Shown: one piece after another, positions 8,228 through 17,703 of the stretch
Layout: the number at the start of each line of letters is the position of its first letter
Numbering within the stretch: position 1 is the stretch's first letter
Assembly: GCF_016907715.1 (NCBI RefSeq)
Contig: NZ_JAFBCM010000001.1
Location: 5,394,001 to 5,458,000, forward strand
Source of the DNA: Tenggerimyces flavus
Lineage (GTDB): Bacteria > Actinomycetota > Actinomycetes > Propionibacteriales > Actinopolymorphaceae
Direction: 5' to 3'
Length of the DNA stretch: 64,000 nucleotides
Made by a program: the position numbers and the translations under genes
The notes under the pieces: model-generated
Databases searched by the model: none
What the model was told of the DNA's origin: nothing
The model's input: the letters and a program-made list of their open reading frames with translations, nothing else

Positions 8228-9055
8228 ATGACCGTATGGATCTGTGCCACCTGCGCGGTGGAGCACCGTGACTCGGCGGCGCCGCCGAACGGCGAGTGCG
8301 CGATCTGCGCGGACGAGCGGCAGTACGTTCCCGAGGACGGCCAGCGCTGGACCACGCTCACGGAGCTGCGCGAGGCCGGCACGACGATCGACCTCGCCGA
8401 GGTCGAGCCCGGGCTGTACGGGCTCTCGACCACCCCGGCCGTCGGCATCGGCCAGCGCGCGCTGCTGCTCCAGACCGACGACGGCAACCTGCTGTGGGAC
8501 CCGGTCGGCTACGTCGACGACGCGGCCATCGAGAAGGTCCGCGAGCTCGGCGGGATCGCGTTCGTCGTCGCCAGCCATCCGCACATGTACGGCGTCCAGG
8601 TCGAGTGGTCGCACGCGTTCGGCAACGCCCCCGTGCTCGTCCCCGAGGCCGACAAGCGCTGGCTGATGCGCCCCGATCCCGTCGTGCGCTTCTGGGAGGG
8701 AACGGTCAAGCTGCTGCCAGGCACGACGCTGATCCAGGTCGGCGGCCACTTCCCCGGCAGCGCCGCCGTGCACTGGACAGGCGCCGCCGACGACAACGGC
8801 GTGCTGCTCGCCGGCGACACCGTGATGCCCGGCCGGCGCGTCGGCTCGGCTTCGTTCATGCGCAGCTTCCCGAACATGATCCCGCTCTCCCAGGCCGCCG
8901 TGCGCAAGATCGTCGCCAACCTCGAGCCGTACGAGTACGACCGGCTCTACAGCAACTTCGGCACGGTCGTCCGCCCGAACGCGAAGGCCGGCGTCAAGGC
9001 CTCCGCCGAGCGCTACCTCGCCTGGATCCGCGGCGACTTCGACGACGACATCTGA
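8228..9055 (+). CDS. Metallo-beta-lactamase-fold hydrolase with N-terminal zinc-ribbon-like segment
   Basis: A 275-residue protein. Two CxxC pairs, CATC (about residues 6-9) and CAIC (about 24-27), form a probable zinc ribbon. An MBL fold follows with the ligand-type motifs SHPHMYG, GGHFPGS and GDTVMPG. The usual HxHxDH is reduced to HPHMYG, so one metal site may be altered. Related proteins in actinomycetes are annotated only as MBL-fold hydrolases; the substrate is unknown. The 3' end overlaps the convergent MFS gene by 43 bp. A preceding regulator was not identified. Confidence 0.8.
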   Translation: MTVWICATCAVEHRDSAAPPNGECAICADERQYVPEDGQRWTTLTELREAGTTIDLAEVEPGLYGLSTTPAVGIGQRALLLQTDDGNLLWDPVGYVDDAAIEKVRELGGIAFVVASHPHMYGVQVEWSHAFGNAPVLVPEADKRWLMRPDPVVRFWEGTVKLLPGTTLIQVGGHFPGSAAVHWTGAADDNGVLLAGDTVMPGRRVGSASFMRSFPNMIPLSQAAVRKIVANLEPYEYDRLYSNFGTVVRPNAKAGVKASAERYLAWIRGDFDDDI

Positions 9056-10248
9056 GGGAGCCAAGCCGTCGCGAGCAACGTGCCCACGCCGCCGATGACG
9101 AGCGTGGGCACGACGCCGACCACCGCGACGATGCCCGCTCCCGCCGCCATGCCCGCCGCGAGCGCGGCGCCGCCGAGGAACAACACGGTGCCGTTCACGC
9201 GTCCGCGTACGGCATCGGCGAGCAGCCGCTGCTGAACGGTCTCGCGATGCACCTCCCACACCGTCCAGCCGAAGCTGTTCACCAGACGGGTCACCATCAG
9301 CGCGGGAACGGCGAGCGGCCCGAGGATCGCGGCCAGCGGCATCAGTGCCATGCCGACGCTGCGCAGCACGTTGCCGACCACGATCGCGCGGCTCTCCCCC
9401 AACCAGGTCCTGACCGGCTTCGCGAGCGCTGCGCCGACGAGCCCACCGATCGTGCCGAGCGTGAAGACCAGTCCGATGACGGTCGGCGCGAGCCCGAGGT
9501 CGTCGGTGAGGAACACCAGCAGAACGCTCTGCATGCTGGCCCAGAAGAAGATGTACGTCGCCTCGGACAGCGCGAGCGCGCGGATCGTGCGCTGCTGCCA
9601 GGCATGGGCGAGGCCCTCCTTGAAGGCCTGGACGGGGTGCGGGTTGGCCTCGGGACGCGGCTCGTCGGCACGTTTGATCAGCGCGTTCGCGATGGCGCTC
9701 GCGACGTACGTTCCGCTGGTCACGCCGATGCCGGCGGGCGGGCCGAGCAGCTGGATGAGACCGCCGGCGAGACTCGGTGCGGCCGTTCGCGTCACGCCGT
9801 CGCTCGCGCCGACGAGCGCGTACGCCTGGGCTCGGTGCTCCTCGGGGACGACGGCCGGAACGTACGTCCGGTACGCGGTGAGCCAGCACATGTCGAGCGT
9901 GCCGACGATCAGCGCCAGTACGAAGAGCTGCTCGATGCTGAGGACGTTCAGCACGGCGGCCACCGGGATCGTGGCGAACGCGGCCGCGCGGAGCAGGTCG
10001 GACCCGATCAGCAGCTTCCGGCGCGGCCAGCGGTCGACGAAAACGCCGATGAACAGGCCGAACACGAGCCACGGCGCGTTGAACGCGAAGCCAAGAAGGG
10101 CGACGGTGGCAGGATCGGTATGCAGGGTGACGATCGCGACGAGTGGGACGGCGAGCACGCTGAACTGCTGTCCGACGAGCCCGGTCGCCTGCGCGAACCA
10201 GAGCTTGACGAAGTCGGCGTCGTGCCAGAGCTTGCGTGGTGACGGCAT
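9013..10248 (-). CDS. MFS transporter (MefA/enterobactin-exporter-like)
   Basis: A protein of about 411 residues with 12 predicted membrane segments, beginning MPSPRKLWHDADFVKLWFAQ. The order of helices and the FVDRWPRRKLLIGSDLLRA loop fit the single-component MFS exporters related to macrolide efflux MefA and EntS. I chose ATG at 10248; the longer frame to 10281 would begin inside the operator-like repeat at 10267-10289. It is divergent from a GntR regulator that probably controls it. The substrate is unknown. Confidence 0.87.
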   Translation of the reverse strand: MPSPRKLWHDADFVKLWFAQATGLVGQQFSVLAVPLVAIVTLHTDPATVALLGFAFNAPWLVFGLFIGVFVDRWPRRKLLIGSDLLRAAAFATIPVAAVLNVLSIEQLFVLALIVGTLDMCWLTAYRTYVPAVVPEEHRAQAYALVGASDGVTRTAAPSLAGGLIQLLGPPAGIGVTSGTYVASAIANALIKRADEPRPEANPHPVQAFKEGLAHAWQQRTIRALALSEATYIFFWASMQSVLLVFLTDDLGLAPTVIGLVFTLGTIGGLVGAALAKPVRTWLGESRAIVVGNVLRSVGMALMPLAAILGPLAVPALMVTRLVNSFGWTVWEVHRETVQQRLLADAVRGRVNGTVLFLGGAALAAGMAAGAGIVAVVGVVPTLVIGGVGTLLATAWLPQMSSSKSPRIQAR

Positions 10249-10266
10249 GAGCGCCGATACTTGTAT

Positions 10267-10289
10267 GACTTGACTAGCCAAGTCAAGTC
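10267..10289. promoter_or_regulatory. Candidate GntR operator between MFS gene and regulator
   Basis: GACTTGACT-AGCCA-AGTCAAGTC is a perfect 9-bp inverted repeat with a 5-nt spacer. It sits 18 bp upstream of the MFS start and 21 bp upstream of the GntR start. Placed between two divergent starts, it could repress both. The binding protein is inferred from context. Confidence 0.75.
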
Positions 10290-10310
10290 GAATTGTCGGG
10301 AAGGAGAACG

Positions 10311-11138
10311 GTGGCGATCGGCGCCGAGGACTTGTTCGACCTCGATCCGGACGACCCGCGCACGCCGTCGCAGCAGATCGCGAACTCGCTCCGCGCCGCG
10401 ATCCTGCTCGACCGGCTGCAGGCGGGGGATCGGCTGCCGTCCCAGCACGCGTTGTGCGAACGGTTCGGCGTCGCGCGCGAGACGGTGAAGTCGGCGCTGC
10501 GCATCCTCGATCGCGACGGGCTGATCGTCAGCCGCCAGGGCAGCGGTGTGTTCGTCAAGACGCGGCGTGAGCCCAGCCACGACCTGGAGGAGTTCCTGCG
10601 GTCGGCGTTCGACCGGCCGCACGTGACGATCGACTACGCCGGTTGGCGAGCGGAGACGTTGTCGAACGTGCTGCCCCGCGCGCTGGACGTCCTGCGGTCC
10701 GGGCAGGCCTCGGTCAGGTCATTCCGGCTCCGGCTGCTTCTCGTCGACCCGTCCGCACCGGTCGGGCTGCCGCGACCGGTGGACCCCACCGACAGCATGC
10801 GCTCGGTGCGACCGGGCCTGCTGCGCCTGCATCGGCGATCGTTGGAGAGGTTGGACAAGTCGTTGGCGTCGCTGGCCGGCCTGGTACGGGAGACCTCGAT
10901 GGAGGTCCGGCTGCACACGCTGGGCCCGACGTTCAAGTCGTACCTGCTGAACGACGAGCGCGTCCTCTTCGGCTTCTACCCGGTCGCCCCGCACAGCATG
11001 GACGCCGGCGGAAGGTCGGTGGAGCTGCACCACCCGTCGGGCTGGGACATGAACCTGTTCGGCCCCGACGAGCCATTCACGCGGCAGACCACCGCCTGGT
11101 TCGACTCGGTCTGGTCGACGATCGCTACCGACGCCTGA
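10311..11138 (+). CDS. GntR-family transcriptional regulator
   Basis: A protein of about 275 residues with an N-terminal winged helix: QQIANSLRAAILLDRLQAGD followed by LPSQHALCERFGVARETVKS, the GntR recognition region. The rest has no pattern I recognise strongly; SVELHHPSGWDMNLFGPDEP near the end resembles C-terminal parts seen in some actinobacterial GntR-like proteins. The start is GTG 10311, with AAGGAG at 10301-10306. It is divergent from an MFS exporter across a perfect palindrome, so it is likely a local repressor. Confidence 0.85.
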   Translation: MAIGAEDLFDLDPDDPRTPSQQIANSLRAAILLDRLQAGDRLPSQHALCERFGVARETVKSALRILDRDGLIVSRQGSGVFVKTRREPSHDLEEFLRSAFDRPHVTIDYAGWRAETLSNVLPRALDVLRSGQASVRSFRLRLLLVDPSAPVGLPRPVDPTDSMRSVRPGLLRLHRRSLERLDKSLASLAGLVRETSMEVRLHTLGPTFKSYLLNDERVLFGFYPVAPHSMDAGGRSVELHHPSGWDMNLFGPDEPFTRQTTAWFDSVWSTIATDA

Positions 11139-11204
11139 ACTCCGCGCCAACGACGGAGTGATGGACTGGAATCGATCCTAGACACGCACCGATACGGTGA
11201 TCGC

Positions 11205-13607
11205 ATGGCCGCCGGGGAGTACACGCATGTCCAGTCGACCTACCGGCTCCAGCTCCGGTCGGAGTACGACTTCGACGCGGTCACCCAGACGATCCCGTAC
11301 CTGGCCAAACTCGGCATCTCCCACCTCTACCTCTCCCCCGTCCTGCAGGCCGCGCCCGGCTCGACGCACGGGTACGACGTGGTCGACCACACGCGGCTGT
11401 CCGAGACGCTCGGCGGCCAGGACAGGTACGACGAGCTCGTCCGGCAGGCCCGCGACCACGGCCTCGGCATCGTCCTCGACGTCGTCCCCAACCACATGGC
11501 CGTCCCCACGCCCGCGCATCTCAACGCCAAGCTCTGGGCGGTCCTCCGCGACGGACCGGCGAGCCCGTTCGCACGATGGTTCGACGTCGACTGGTCGCAC
11601 CAGGCCGAGACCGGTCACGGCGCGATCCTGATGCCCGTGCTCGGCGACCGCATCGGACGCTGCCTCGAGCGCGGCGAGCTCACCAGGGACGAGCACGACG
11701 GCGAGCCCGTGCTCCGCTACTACGAGCACGTGTTCCCGATCCGGCCCGGCACCGAGCGGCTCCCGATCGCCGAGCTGCTCGACCAGCAGTACTACCGGCT
11801 CGCGTACTGGCGCGTCGCCGACGAGGAGCTCAACTACCGCAGGTTCTTCGACGTCGACACCCTCGCCGCGGTACGGATGGAAGAGCCCGAGGTCTTCGCC
11901 GCGAGCCATGACCTGTTGCTGCAGCTGCACGCGGAGGGCAAGGCGGACGGGTTCCGCATCGACCACCCCGACGGCCTCGCCGATCCCGCCGGCTACCTCG
12001 CGCAGCTCGCCGATGCCACCAACGACGCCTGGGTCGTCGCGGAGAAGATCCTCGAGGCCGACGAGCGGCTCCCCGCGGACTGGCGCTGCGCGGGAACGTC
12101 GGGGTACGACACGCTCTGGCGCATCCAGGGCGTGTTCGTCGACCAGAACGGCGCCGACCCGCTGCTCCGGCTCTGGCGGCACGTCACCGGCCAGCCGGCC
12201 GAGCTGCTTCCCGTTGCACAGAAGGCGAAACGGCACGTCGTCGAGGAAGTACTCGCGGCCGAGGTCGTACGCCTCGTCGAGCTCGTCATCGCGATGGGCG
12301 TCGACGACATCGAGGTCCGCGACTACACGCGGCGCCGGCTGACGGCGGCGCTCACCGAGCTGCTCGTCGCGTTCGACATCTACCGCGCGTACGTACGACC
12401 AGGCGAAACCCCCACCACAGAAGCGAAAACGGCCCTCCACCGAGCAGCCGAGCGAGCGCGAACGGCCGAGCCCGACCTCGAGGACGAGATCGCGCTGCTC
12501 ACCCAGCTCGCGCTCGGCGAGCGTGCCGACGACCCGCGGCACCGCGAGTTCTGCGTACGGTTCCAGCAGACCACCGGCCCCGTGCAGGCGAAGGGCATCG
12601 AGGACACCGCGTTCTACCGCTGGTACCCGCTCGCCGCGCTCTGCGAGGTCGGCAGCCCCGCCGACCGCTTCGGCATCAGCCCGGTCGACTTCCACACCTG
12701 GGCAGGTGAAGCGCCGAACGCCAGCATGACCACGCTCTCGACGCACGACACGAAACGGTCCGAGGACGTCCGCGCCAGGCTGATCACCTTGACCGAACGC
12801 CCCGACGAGTGGGGCACGGCGATCGCGACCTGGCGGGCCGCGAGCGCGCCGTACCGGCCGGCCGCGCTCGACGCCGCGACCGAGTACCTGCTCTGGCAGG
12901 TGCTCGTCGGCGCGTGGCCGGTGGACATCGACCGGCTGTCCGAGTTCCTCGCGAAGGCGACGCGCGAGGCGAAGCTGCACACGTCGTGGACGCAGCCGGA
13001 GCCGGCGTACGACGACGCCGTGCGCGCGTTCGCCGAAGCCGTTCGCGGCGACTCCAGCCTGCTGCGGAAGATCGAACGCTTCGTCGAACGACTCCGACCC
13101 GCCGAGCGTTGCGTCGTGCTCGGACAGAAGCTCGTGCAGCTGACCGGCCCGGGTGTGCCGGACACGTACCAGGGCAGCGAGCTCACGTTCCTCGCGCTGG
13201 TCGATCCGGACAACCGGCGGCTCGTCGACTACGCCAGCCGGCATGAGCTGCTCGAGCAGCTGGACGCGGGCAAGGCGCCGGCGACGCTGGACGAGGAGAA
13301 GCTGCTGGTGGTCTCCCGCGCGCTGCGCTGCCGGCGCGACCGCGCGTCGGCGTTCACCGGTGCCTACGAACCGCTGGCGGCGACCAGTGCGCACGCGTTC
13401 GCGTTCCTGCGCGGCGGCCAGGTCGCGACCGTCGCCACGCGGCTGCCGAAGAGCCTCGAACGCGCCGGCGGCTGGGGCGACGCGACAGTCTCCCTGCCGC
13501 CCGGAACGTGGACCGACCAGCTCACCGGCGCGACGTACGAAGGCGGCGACGTCCCGCTCGCGACGCTGCTCGGACAGCTCCCGGTGGCGCTACTGGTTCT
13601 TGCGTAG
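11205..13607 (+). CDS. treY: Maltooligosyl trehalose synthase TreY (GH13)
   Basis: An 800-residue GH13 enzyme that converts the reducing-end alpha-1,4 bond of maltooligosaccharides into an alpha,alpha-1,1 bond, the first step of the TreY-TreZ trehalose route in the cytoplasm. Diagnostic features are STYRLQL at the N-terminus, LYLSPVLQAAPGSTHGYDVVD, the GH13 region GLGIVLDVVPNHMA, region II DGFRIDHPDGL with the nucleophile Asp, and TTLSTHDTKRSEDVRAR near residue 515. TreZ and TreX are not adjacent, which is unusual because they are normally clustered with treY. The 3' end overlaps the convergent GGDEF gene by 18 bp. Confidence 0.95.
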   Translation: MAAGEYTHVQSTYRLQLRSEYDFDAVTQTIPYLAKLGISHLYLSPVLQAAPGSTHGYDVVDHTRLSETLGGQDRYDELVRQARDHGLGIVLDVVPNHMAVPTPAHLNAKLWAVLRDGPASPFARWFDVDWSHQAETGHGAILMPVLGDRIGRCLERGELTRDEHDGEPVLRYYEHVFPIRPGTERLPIAELLDQQYYRLAYWRVADEELNYRRFFDVDTLAAVRMEEPEVFAASHDLLLQLHAEGKADGFRIDHPDGLADPAGYLAQLADATNDAWVVAEKILEADERLPADWRCAGTSGYDTLWRIQGVFVDQNGADPLLRLWRHVTGQPAELLPVAQKAKRHVVEEVLAAEVVRLVELVIAMGVDDIEVRDYTRRRLTAALTELLVAFDIYRAYVRPGETPTTEAKTALHRAAERARTAEPDLEDEIALLTQLALGERADDPRHREFCVRFQQTTGPVQAKGIEDTAFYRWYPLAALCEVGSPADRFGISPVDFHTWAGEAPNASMTTLSTHDTKRSEDVRARLITLTERPDEWGTAIATWRAASAPYRPAALDAATEYLLWQVLVGAWPVDIDRLSEFLAKATREAKLHTSWTQPEPAYDDAVRAFAEAVRGDSSLLRKIERFVERLRPAERCVVLGQKLVQLTGPGVPDTYQGSELTFLALVDPDNRRLVDYASRHELLEQLDAGKAPATLDEEKLLVVSRALRCRRDRASAFTGAYEPLAATSAHAFAFLRGGQVATVATRLPKSLERAGGWGDATVSLPPGTWTDQLTGATYEGGDVPLATLLGQLPVALLVLA

Positions 13608-14867
13608 GTGCCGGACGAGGTAGCGCTCGTCGGCGACCCGCTTGGCGCCGTACATCGCCTCGTCGGCCTGCGCGAGGACCTGGTTCGCCGACCCGAAGTC
13701 GGACAGGACGACGACGCCCACGCTCGCGCCGACGCGGCAGGTCGCGCCGCCCACGATGATCGGCTCGTCGATCGCGCGGACCAGCCGATCGGCCATGTCC
13801 TGCGCCTGGTCGAACGAGATCTCCGGCACGACCACGAGGAACTCGTCGCCGCCGTACCTGCCCACGGTGTCGGACCGGCGCACGGTCGCGGCGATCCGGC
13901 GGGCGACGGTCGCGAGCACCTCGTCGCCGATCAGGTGCCCATGCTGGTCGTTGACCTGCTTGAAGTGGTCGAGATCGCAGAACAGCACCGCGCCCGGGTG
14001 GTCGTCGTGCCGCGACGAGGCGATGACCTCCTCGAGGCGCGCGCAGACCGCGGTGCGGTTGACGAGGCCGGTCAGCGGGTCGTGCGCGGCGCGGTAGGAG
14101 AGCTCGCGCTCGTTCTCCTTGCGCGCGGTGATGTCGACGAGCTGGCCGAGCAGCAGCGCGGGGCCGTTCTCCGGGACGGGGAGGACGGTGGCCTGGAGCA
14201 GTGCCCAGAAGAACGTGCCGTCCTGTTTGATGCAGCGGCATTCGGACCGATACGTCTCGATCGTCCCGGCCGCCGCGGCCGCGAGGATGGGGACCTCGGT
14301 GCCGGAGACGAGCAGCTCGGAGATGTGCCGGCCGACCAGCTCTTCGGGTTCGTACCCGAACATTTGTGCCAGCGCCGCGTTGCCCTTGACGATCCGGCCG
14401 GAGCGTACGGGGTCGAGGCTGACCAGGCTCATGCCGACCGGGGCGTGGTCGAACGCGAGGCGCAGCGTCTCCTGCGTCCGTTGGTCTCGCGCGCCCTGCC
14501 GGTGTCCGAGGGCGAGGCCGAGCTGCGCGGCGACGATCTCCAGCAGCTGGCGTTGCTCGTCGTTCGGCGTTCCGTCCACGGCGAGCTCGCCGATCGGCTG
14601 GCCGGTCGCCGAGCGCATCGGGGCGACGAACGTGACCGCGCCGTCGCCCACGCCGGCGACGACCGCGAGCTCAGCGCCCTGGGCGAGCCGTACGGAGACG
14701 GTGCGGAAACCCGTCGCGTGCGCGACGGCGCGGGCGAGCTCGGTGAGTGATTCGCCCGGATCGTCCCCGGACCCGATCGCGGTGAGCACGCCATGCAGCT
14801 GGCGTAGGGTCTCTACGCCCCCATGAGAAGCGTCCTGCGGCACGCAGCCTCCAGCCGACCGGCCCAT
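13590..14867 (-). CDS. GAF-PAS-GGDEF diguanylate cyclase
   Basis: A signalling protein of about 425 residues. Domains in order are a GAF-like sensor (roughly residues 15-160), a PAS domain (about 165-285, containing GRIVKGNAALAQMFGYEPEEL) and a C-terminal GGDEF domain (about 290-420) with the intact motif YGGDEF. It should make cyclic di-GMP from two GTP. No RxxD inhibitory site was obvious ahead of the GGDEF motif. The start is uncertain: ATG 14867 is taken here, while GTG 14927 would add 20 residues. No membrane segments are visible, so it is probably cytoplasmic. Confidence 0.9.
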   Translation of the reverse strand: MGRSAGGCVPQDASHGGVETLRQLHGVLTAIGSGDDPGESLTELARAVAHATGFRTVSVRLAQGAELAVVAGVGDGAVTFVAPMRSATGQPIGELAVDGTPNDEQRQLLEIVAAQLGLALGHRQGARDQRTQETLRLAFDHAPVGMSLVSLDPVRSGRIVKGNAALAQMFGYEPEELVGRHISELLVSGTEVPILAAAAAGTIETYRSECRCIKQDGTFFWALLQATVLPVPENGPALLLGQLVDITARKENERELSYRAAHDPLTGLVNRTAVCARLEEVIASSRHDDHPGAVLFCDLDHFKQVNDQHGHLIGDEVLATVARRIAATVRRSDTVGRYGGDEFLVVVPEISFDQAQDMADRLVRAIDEPIIVGGATCRVGASVGVVVLSDFGSANQVLAQADEAMYGAKRVADERYLVRHLRKNQ

Positions 14868-14939
14868 CCCCCGTGCGTGCGAACTGTGCCCGAAGCTTAG
14901 AGGTTCAAGCCTGGGTTCGGCGACCACGGGGTGTAATTG

Positions 14940-15752
14940 TCAGCCAGGTGTCCGTAAGTTGCCAAGCAGGTAGCAGGCGACCGCCGCTGCCGCTGCCACA
15001 TTGAGAGAGTCGATGCCCGCGGCCATCGGGATCCTGACAGCTCGGTCGGCTTCGTCGAGCCAGTGGGAGCTGAGACCGTCACCCTCCGTACCCAACAGCA
15101 GTGCCAGGCGGTGCGCCGGATCGACGGTCTCGTCCTCCAGGGCCGTCGCGTCGGCGGCCGGGGTGAGGGCGAGTAGCCGGAAGCCGGTCGCGCGGAGCTC
15201 GGCGAGGCCTTGGTACCAGTCGGTCAGCCTGGCGTACGGGAGCGCGAAGACGGCGCCCATCGAGACCTTGACCGCGCGCCGGTAGAGCGGGTCGGCGCAG
15301 CGCGGCGAGAGCACGATCGCGTCGATCCCGAGCGCGGCGGCGCTGCGGAAGATGATGCCGACGTTGGTGTGGTCGACGACGTCCTCGATTACAAGGATGC
15401 GCCTCGCCTTGGCGGTGACCTCTGCGACTGTCGTCGGCGGTTTGCGGCGCATCGACGCGAGCGCGCCGCGGTGGATCGGGAACCCGGCGACCTGCTCCAC
15501 CTGCTCCTGCGGCAGGACGAACGCCGGGGCGTCTGAGTCCTCGATCAGGTCGCGGAGGCCGACGAGCCAGCGCTCGGCCATGAGGAACGAGCGGGCTTCG
15601 TACCCCGCCGCGACAGCCCGCCGGATGACCTTCTCGCTCTCGGCGATGAACAGCCCGTGCTCCGCCTCGAGACTCCGCCGGAGCCCGACGTCCCGCAGCC
15701 GCTGGTAGTCCGCCAGCCGCGGATCGCCGAGGTCAGCGAGAGGAACGATCAC
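14940..15752 (-). CDS. SpoU/TrmH-family RNA 2'-O-methyltransferase
   Basis: A 270-residue SPOUT methyltransferase. The C-terminal trefoil-knot motifs are clear: VIEDVVDHTNVGIIFRSAAALG (motif 1 with the Asn-Arg pair), LALLLGTEGDGLS (motif 2) and IPMAAGIDSLNVAAAAAVA (motif 3). The N-terminal part (SLEAEHGLFIAESEKVIRRA) matches the substrate-binding domain of TrmH/RlmB-type enzymes. It methylates ribose in tRNA or rRNA using SAM; the exact site cannot be told. It stands alone, 60 bp downstream of repeats R2 and R1. Confidence 0.92.
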   Translation of the reverse strand: MIVPLADLGDPRLADYQRLRDVGLRRSLEAEHGLFIAESEKVIRRAVAAGYEARSFLMAERWLVGLRDLIEDSDAPAFVLPQEQVEQVAGFPIHRGALASMRRKPPTTVAEVTAKARRILVIEDVVDHTNVGIIFRSAAALGIDAIVLSPRCADPLYRRAVKVSMGAVFALPYARLTDWYQGLAELRATGFRLLALTPAADATALEDETVDPAHRLALLLGTEGDGLSSHWLDEADRAVRIPMAAGIDSLNVAAAAAVACYLLGNLRTPG

Positions 15753-15783
15753 GCCCCCACTCTGCCCTGTCGCCCACGTCGCT

Positions 15784-15808
15784 TTGGATGAAGGTGCCCT
15801 TCATCCAA
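15784..15808. repeat. Palindromic repeat R2, half copy
   Basis: TTGGATGAAGG-TGC-CCTTCATCCAA is an 11-bp perfect hairpin containing the 17-bp unit ATGAAGGTGCCCTTCAT. It corresponds to one half of the R2 element at 5162-5208. It lies 36 bp from repeat R1 copy 2, so R1 and R2 are neighbours here as they are at 5.2-5.4 kb. Confidence 0.75.
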
Positions 15809-15843
15809 GACGTGGCGGGCTGGCCGTGGTCCCGGGTCCGCCC

Positions 15844-15918
15844 GTGATCATGTACGTGATCATGAAGGCAAACCCGGCGTATACACCGGTTCGGCTTCAT
15901 GATCACGTACATGATCAC
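15844..15918. repeat. Palindromic repeat R1, copy 2
   Basis: 24-bp arms at 15844-15867 and 15895-15918 enclose a 27-nt loop very like that of copy 1 (GCAAACCCGGCGTATAC is identical). It lies 31 bp downstream of the GH36 gene stop on the minus strand. It could act as that gene's 3' hairpin. Confidence 0.88.
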
Positions 15919-15948
15919 GGCGGTGGGGCGGGGGCGAGTCGGGCCGGG

Positions 15949-17688
15949 TCAGAGGCGGTGGAGGTGGAGGAGGCCGCTTCTCGGGACGGGGAGGCGGTGC
16001 AGGCCGGCGGTCAGCTCCCCCACCGGCAGGTCGACGGCGGCGCCGCGGCAGTCTTGGGCGCCGACGAGCGAGACGGGGGCGGAGGCCAGGACCTCGATGA
16101 CGAGGTCGTCGCGGCCCGTCGCGTTCGCCACCCAGAGGTCGGCCTGGTCGGACGGGCGAACGGTCACCACCAGATCCGTGTACGCCGCGGCGATGGTCGT
16201 CCCCGAGCCGTGCGCCCGGACCAGCGGGTGCTGCAGGTCCGGCCGCGGCGACTCGATGCGCCCGCGGAACAGCGTGGACCGGTGTTCGGTGACGAACGCC
16301 AGCCAGAACCGCATCATCGCGAGGTGATCCGCGGGCACCTGGTCCAGCAGCACCGAGATCTGCGGCACCGCGAACAAGACGGCCAGCACCTGCTCGGCCG
16401 CGACCTCGGCGGGCAACGAAGGGTCCCACATCAGCATGTCCGCCTGCACCGCCGACGCTGGCGTGAGCAGCCGGAGGTCGACCGTACGGACGCGGTTGTC
16501 CACGCGGTCCATCGGGCAGTCGCCGGCGCGGAACAGGTTCGCGTACCGCCACATCCGCGGCCCGATGTAGTTCTGCCGGAACTCCACCAGCACGTCCGGT
16601 CGCACTGCCCGCAGCTCAGCGGTCAGCGAAGCGAGGAACGCGTCCACCGCCTCCTCGACCCGCGCGAAGTCCGCGCCCGGACCCGCGGCCGGAGCGTCTT
16701 CACGCGGCCAGGTGTCGACGAAGTCGATCTTCAATCCGATCAGGTTGTAGTCACGCACCAACGACACACACGTCGACACCAGGTGGTCGCGAACGTCCTT
16801 GTAGCGCGGGTCGAGCACCCCGCACCGCAGCCGTTCGATGGTCGTCAGCAGCTTGCCCTGGAATCGTTCCCACGCAGCGCTCTCCATGCCCACGAACGGC
16901 GGCGCGATCCACAGCAGGTAGCCCCCACCGGCCTCCGCCGCGACCGAAGCCTGCGCAGCCAGGTCACCCAACCGCGACGGCTCCACCTGCCAGTCACCGG
17001 TGAACGCGTACCCGCGCGCGGCGTCCGTCGTCATCCAGCCGTCGTCGACGATCAGCACCTTGCAGCCGAGCTCCCGGGCCAGCTCGGCCTGGCGAGCGAC
17101 CGCGGCGGGCTCGAGCCGCTGATGGAAGCTGTACCAGGTCGAGTACACCGGCACGAGCGCGAGATCCGGCACTGGCAGCGCGGGCACGTCGCTCGACGCC
17201 AGCCACCACTGCGCGACGTCGTGCAGCGCGTCGGAGTACGCCACGGCCCGCTGGTCGACGCGCATCCGCACCACGTACGGGCCCTCGGCCGGCGCCACGC
17301 CCTCGACCTTCACCCGGTGCAGGAAGCGCGACGTCTCCTCCTCGACACCGGCCTGGATGTGCACGGGCTCGACGACCTCGTCGAGCGCCCACGTCTCGAC
17401 GTTCCCGCCCGACGTGTCGTGCAGCGCGCCGAGAGGCGCCCACTTCAGCGCGTTCGTGATCCGCGGCCGCGTCCACTCCACGCCGAGCGAGCGGTGCACC
17501 GAGTGCGGATGCCAGTACGCGACCGCGTCGCCTGCCGCCGTACGCCACAGCAGCGAGAACGTCACGTCGCCGGTGCTGTCCGGCTCGACCGTGAACGTCA
17601 GCTCGGTGACGCCGGGCTCGACCTCCACTTGTTCGACGGAGGCTCGTTCGATTTCGAGCGTGGTGGTACCAACGGTCACGAGAGACAT
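15949..17688 (-). CDS. GH36-family alpha-galactosidase
   Basis: A 579-residue clan-D glycosidase. A beta-sandwich N-terminus is followed by the catalytic barrel with VLIVDDGWM, the nucleophile motif GLKIDFVD (about residue 320) and an acid/base region RAGDCPMDR near residue 395. The enzyme removes terminal alpha-galactose, for example from melibiose or raffinose sugars. No signal peptide is seen, so it is probably intracellular. It follows a LysR gene by 29 bp in the same direction and may be co-transcribed with it. Repeat R1 copy 2 lies just after its stop. Confidence 0.9.
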   Translation of the reverse strand: MSLVTVGTTTLEIERASVEQVEVEPGVTELTFTVEPDSTGDVTFSLLWRTAAGDAVAYWHPHSVHRSLGVEWTRPRITNALKWAPLGALHDTSGGNVETWALDEVVEPVHIQAGVEEETSRFLHRVKVEGVAPAEGPYVVRMRVDQRAVAYSDALHDVAQWWLASSDVPALPVPDLALVPVYSTWYSFHQRLEPAAVARQAELARELGCKVLIVDDGWMTTDAARGYAFTGDWQVEPSRLGDLAAQASVAAEAGGGYLLWIAPPFVGMESAAWERFQGKLLTTIERLRCGVLDPRYKDVRDHLVSTCVSLVRDYNLIGLKIDFVDTWPREDAPAAGPGADFARVEEAVDAFLASLTAELRAVRPDVLVEFRQNYIGPRMWRYANLFRAGDCPMDRVDNRVRTVDLRLLTPASAVQADMLMWDPSLPAEVAAEQVLAVLFAVPQISVLLDQVPADHLAMMRFWLAFVTEHRSTLFRGRIESPRPDLQHPLVRAHGSGTTIAAAYTDLVVTVRPSDQADLWVANATGRDDLVIEVLASAPVSLVGAQDCRGAAVDLPVGELTAGLHRLPVPRSGLLHLHRL

Positions 17689-17703
17689 GGCCGACAGCCT
17701 TGC

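Noticed and set aside
10249-10281. Longer start for the second MFS transporter
   Set aside because: It would begin inside the perfect inverted repeat at 10267-10289, and MASQVIQVSAL is not needed before the typical MPSPRKLWHD opening.
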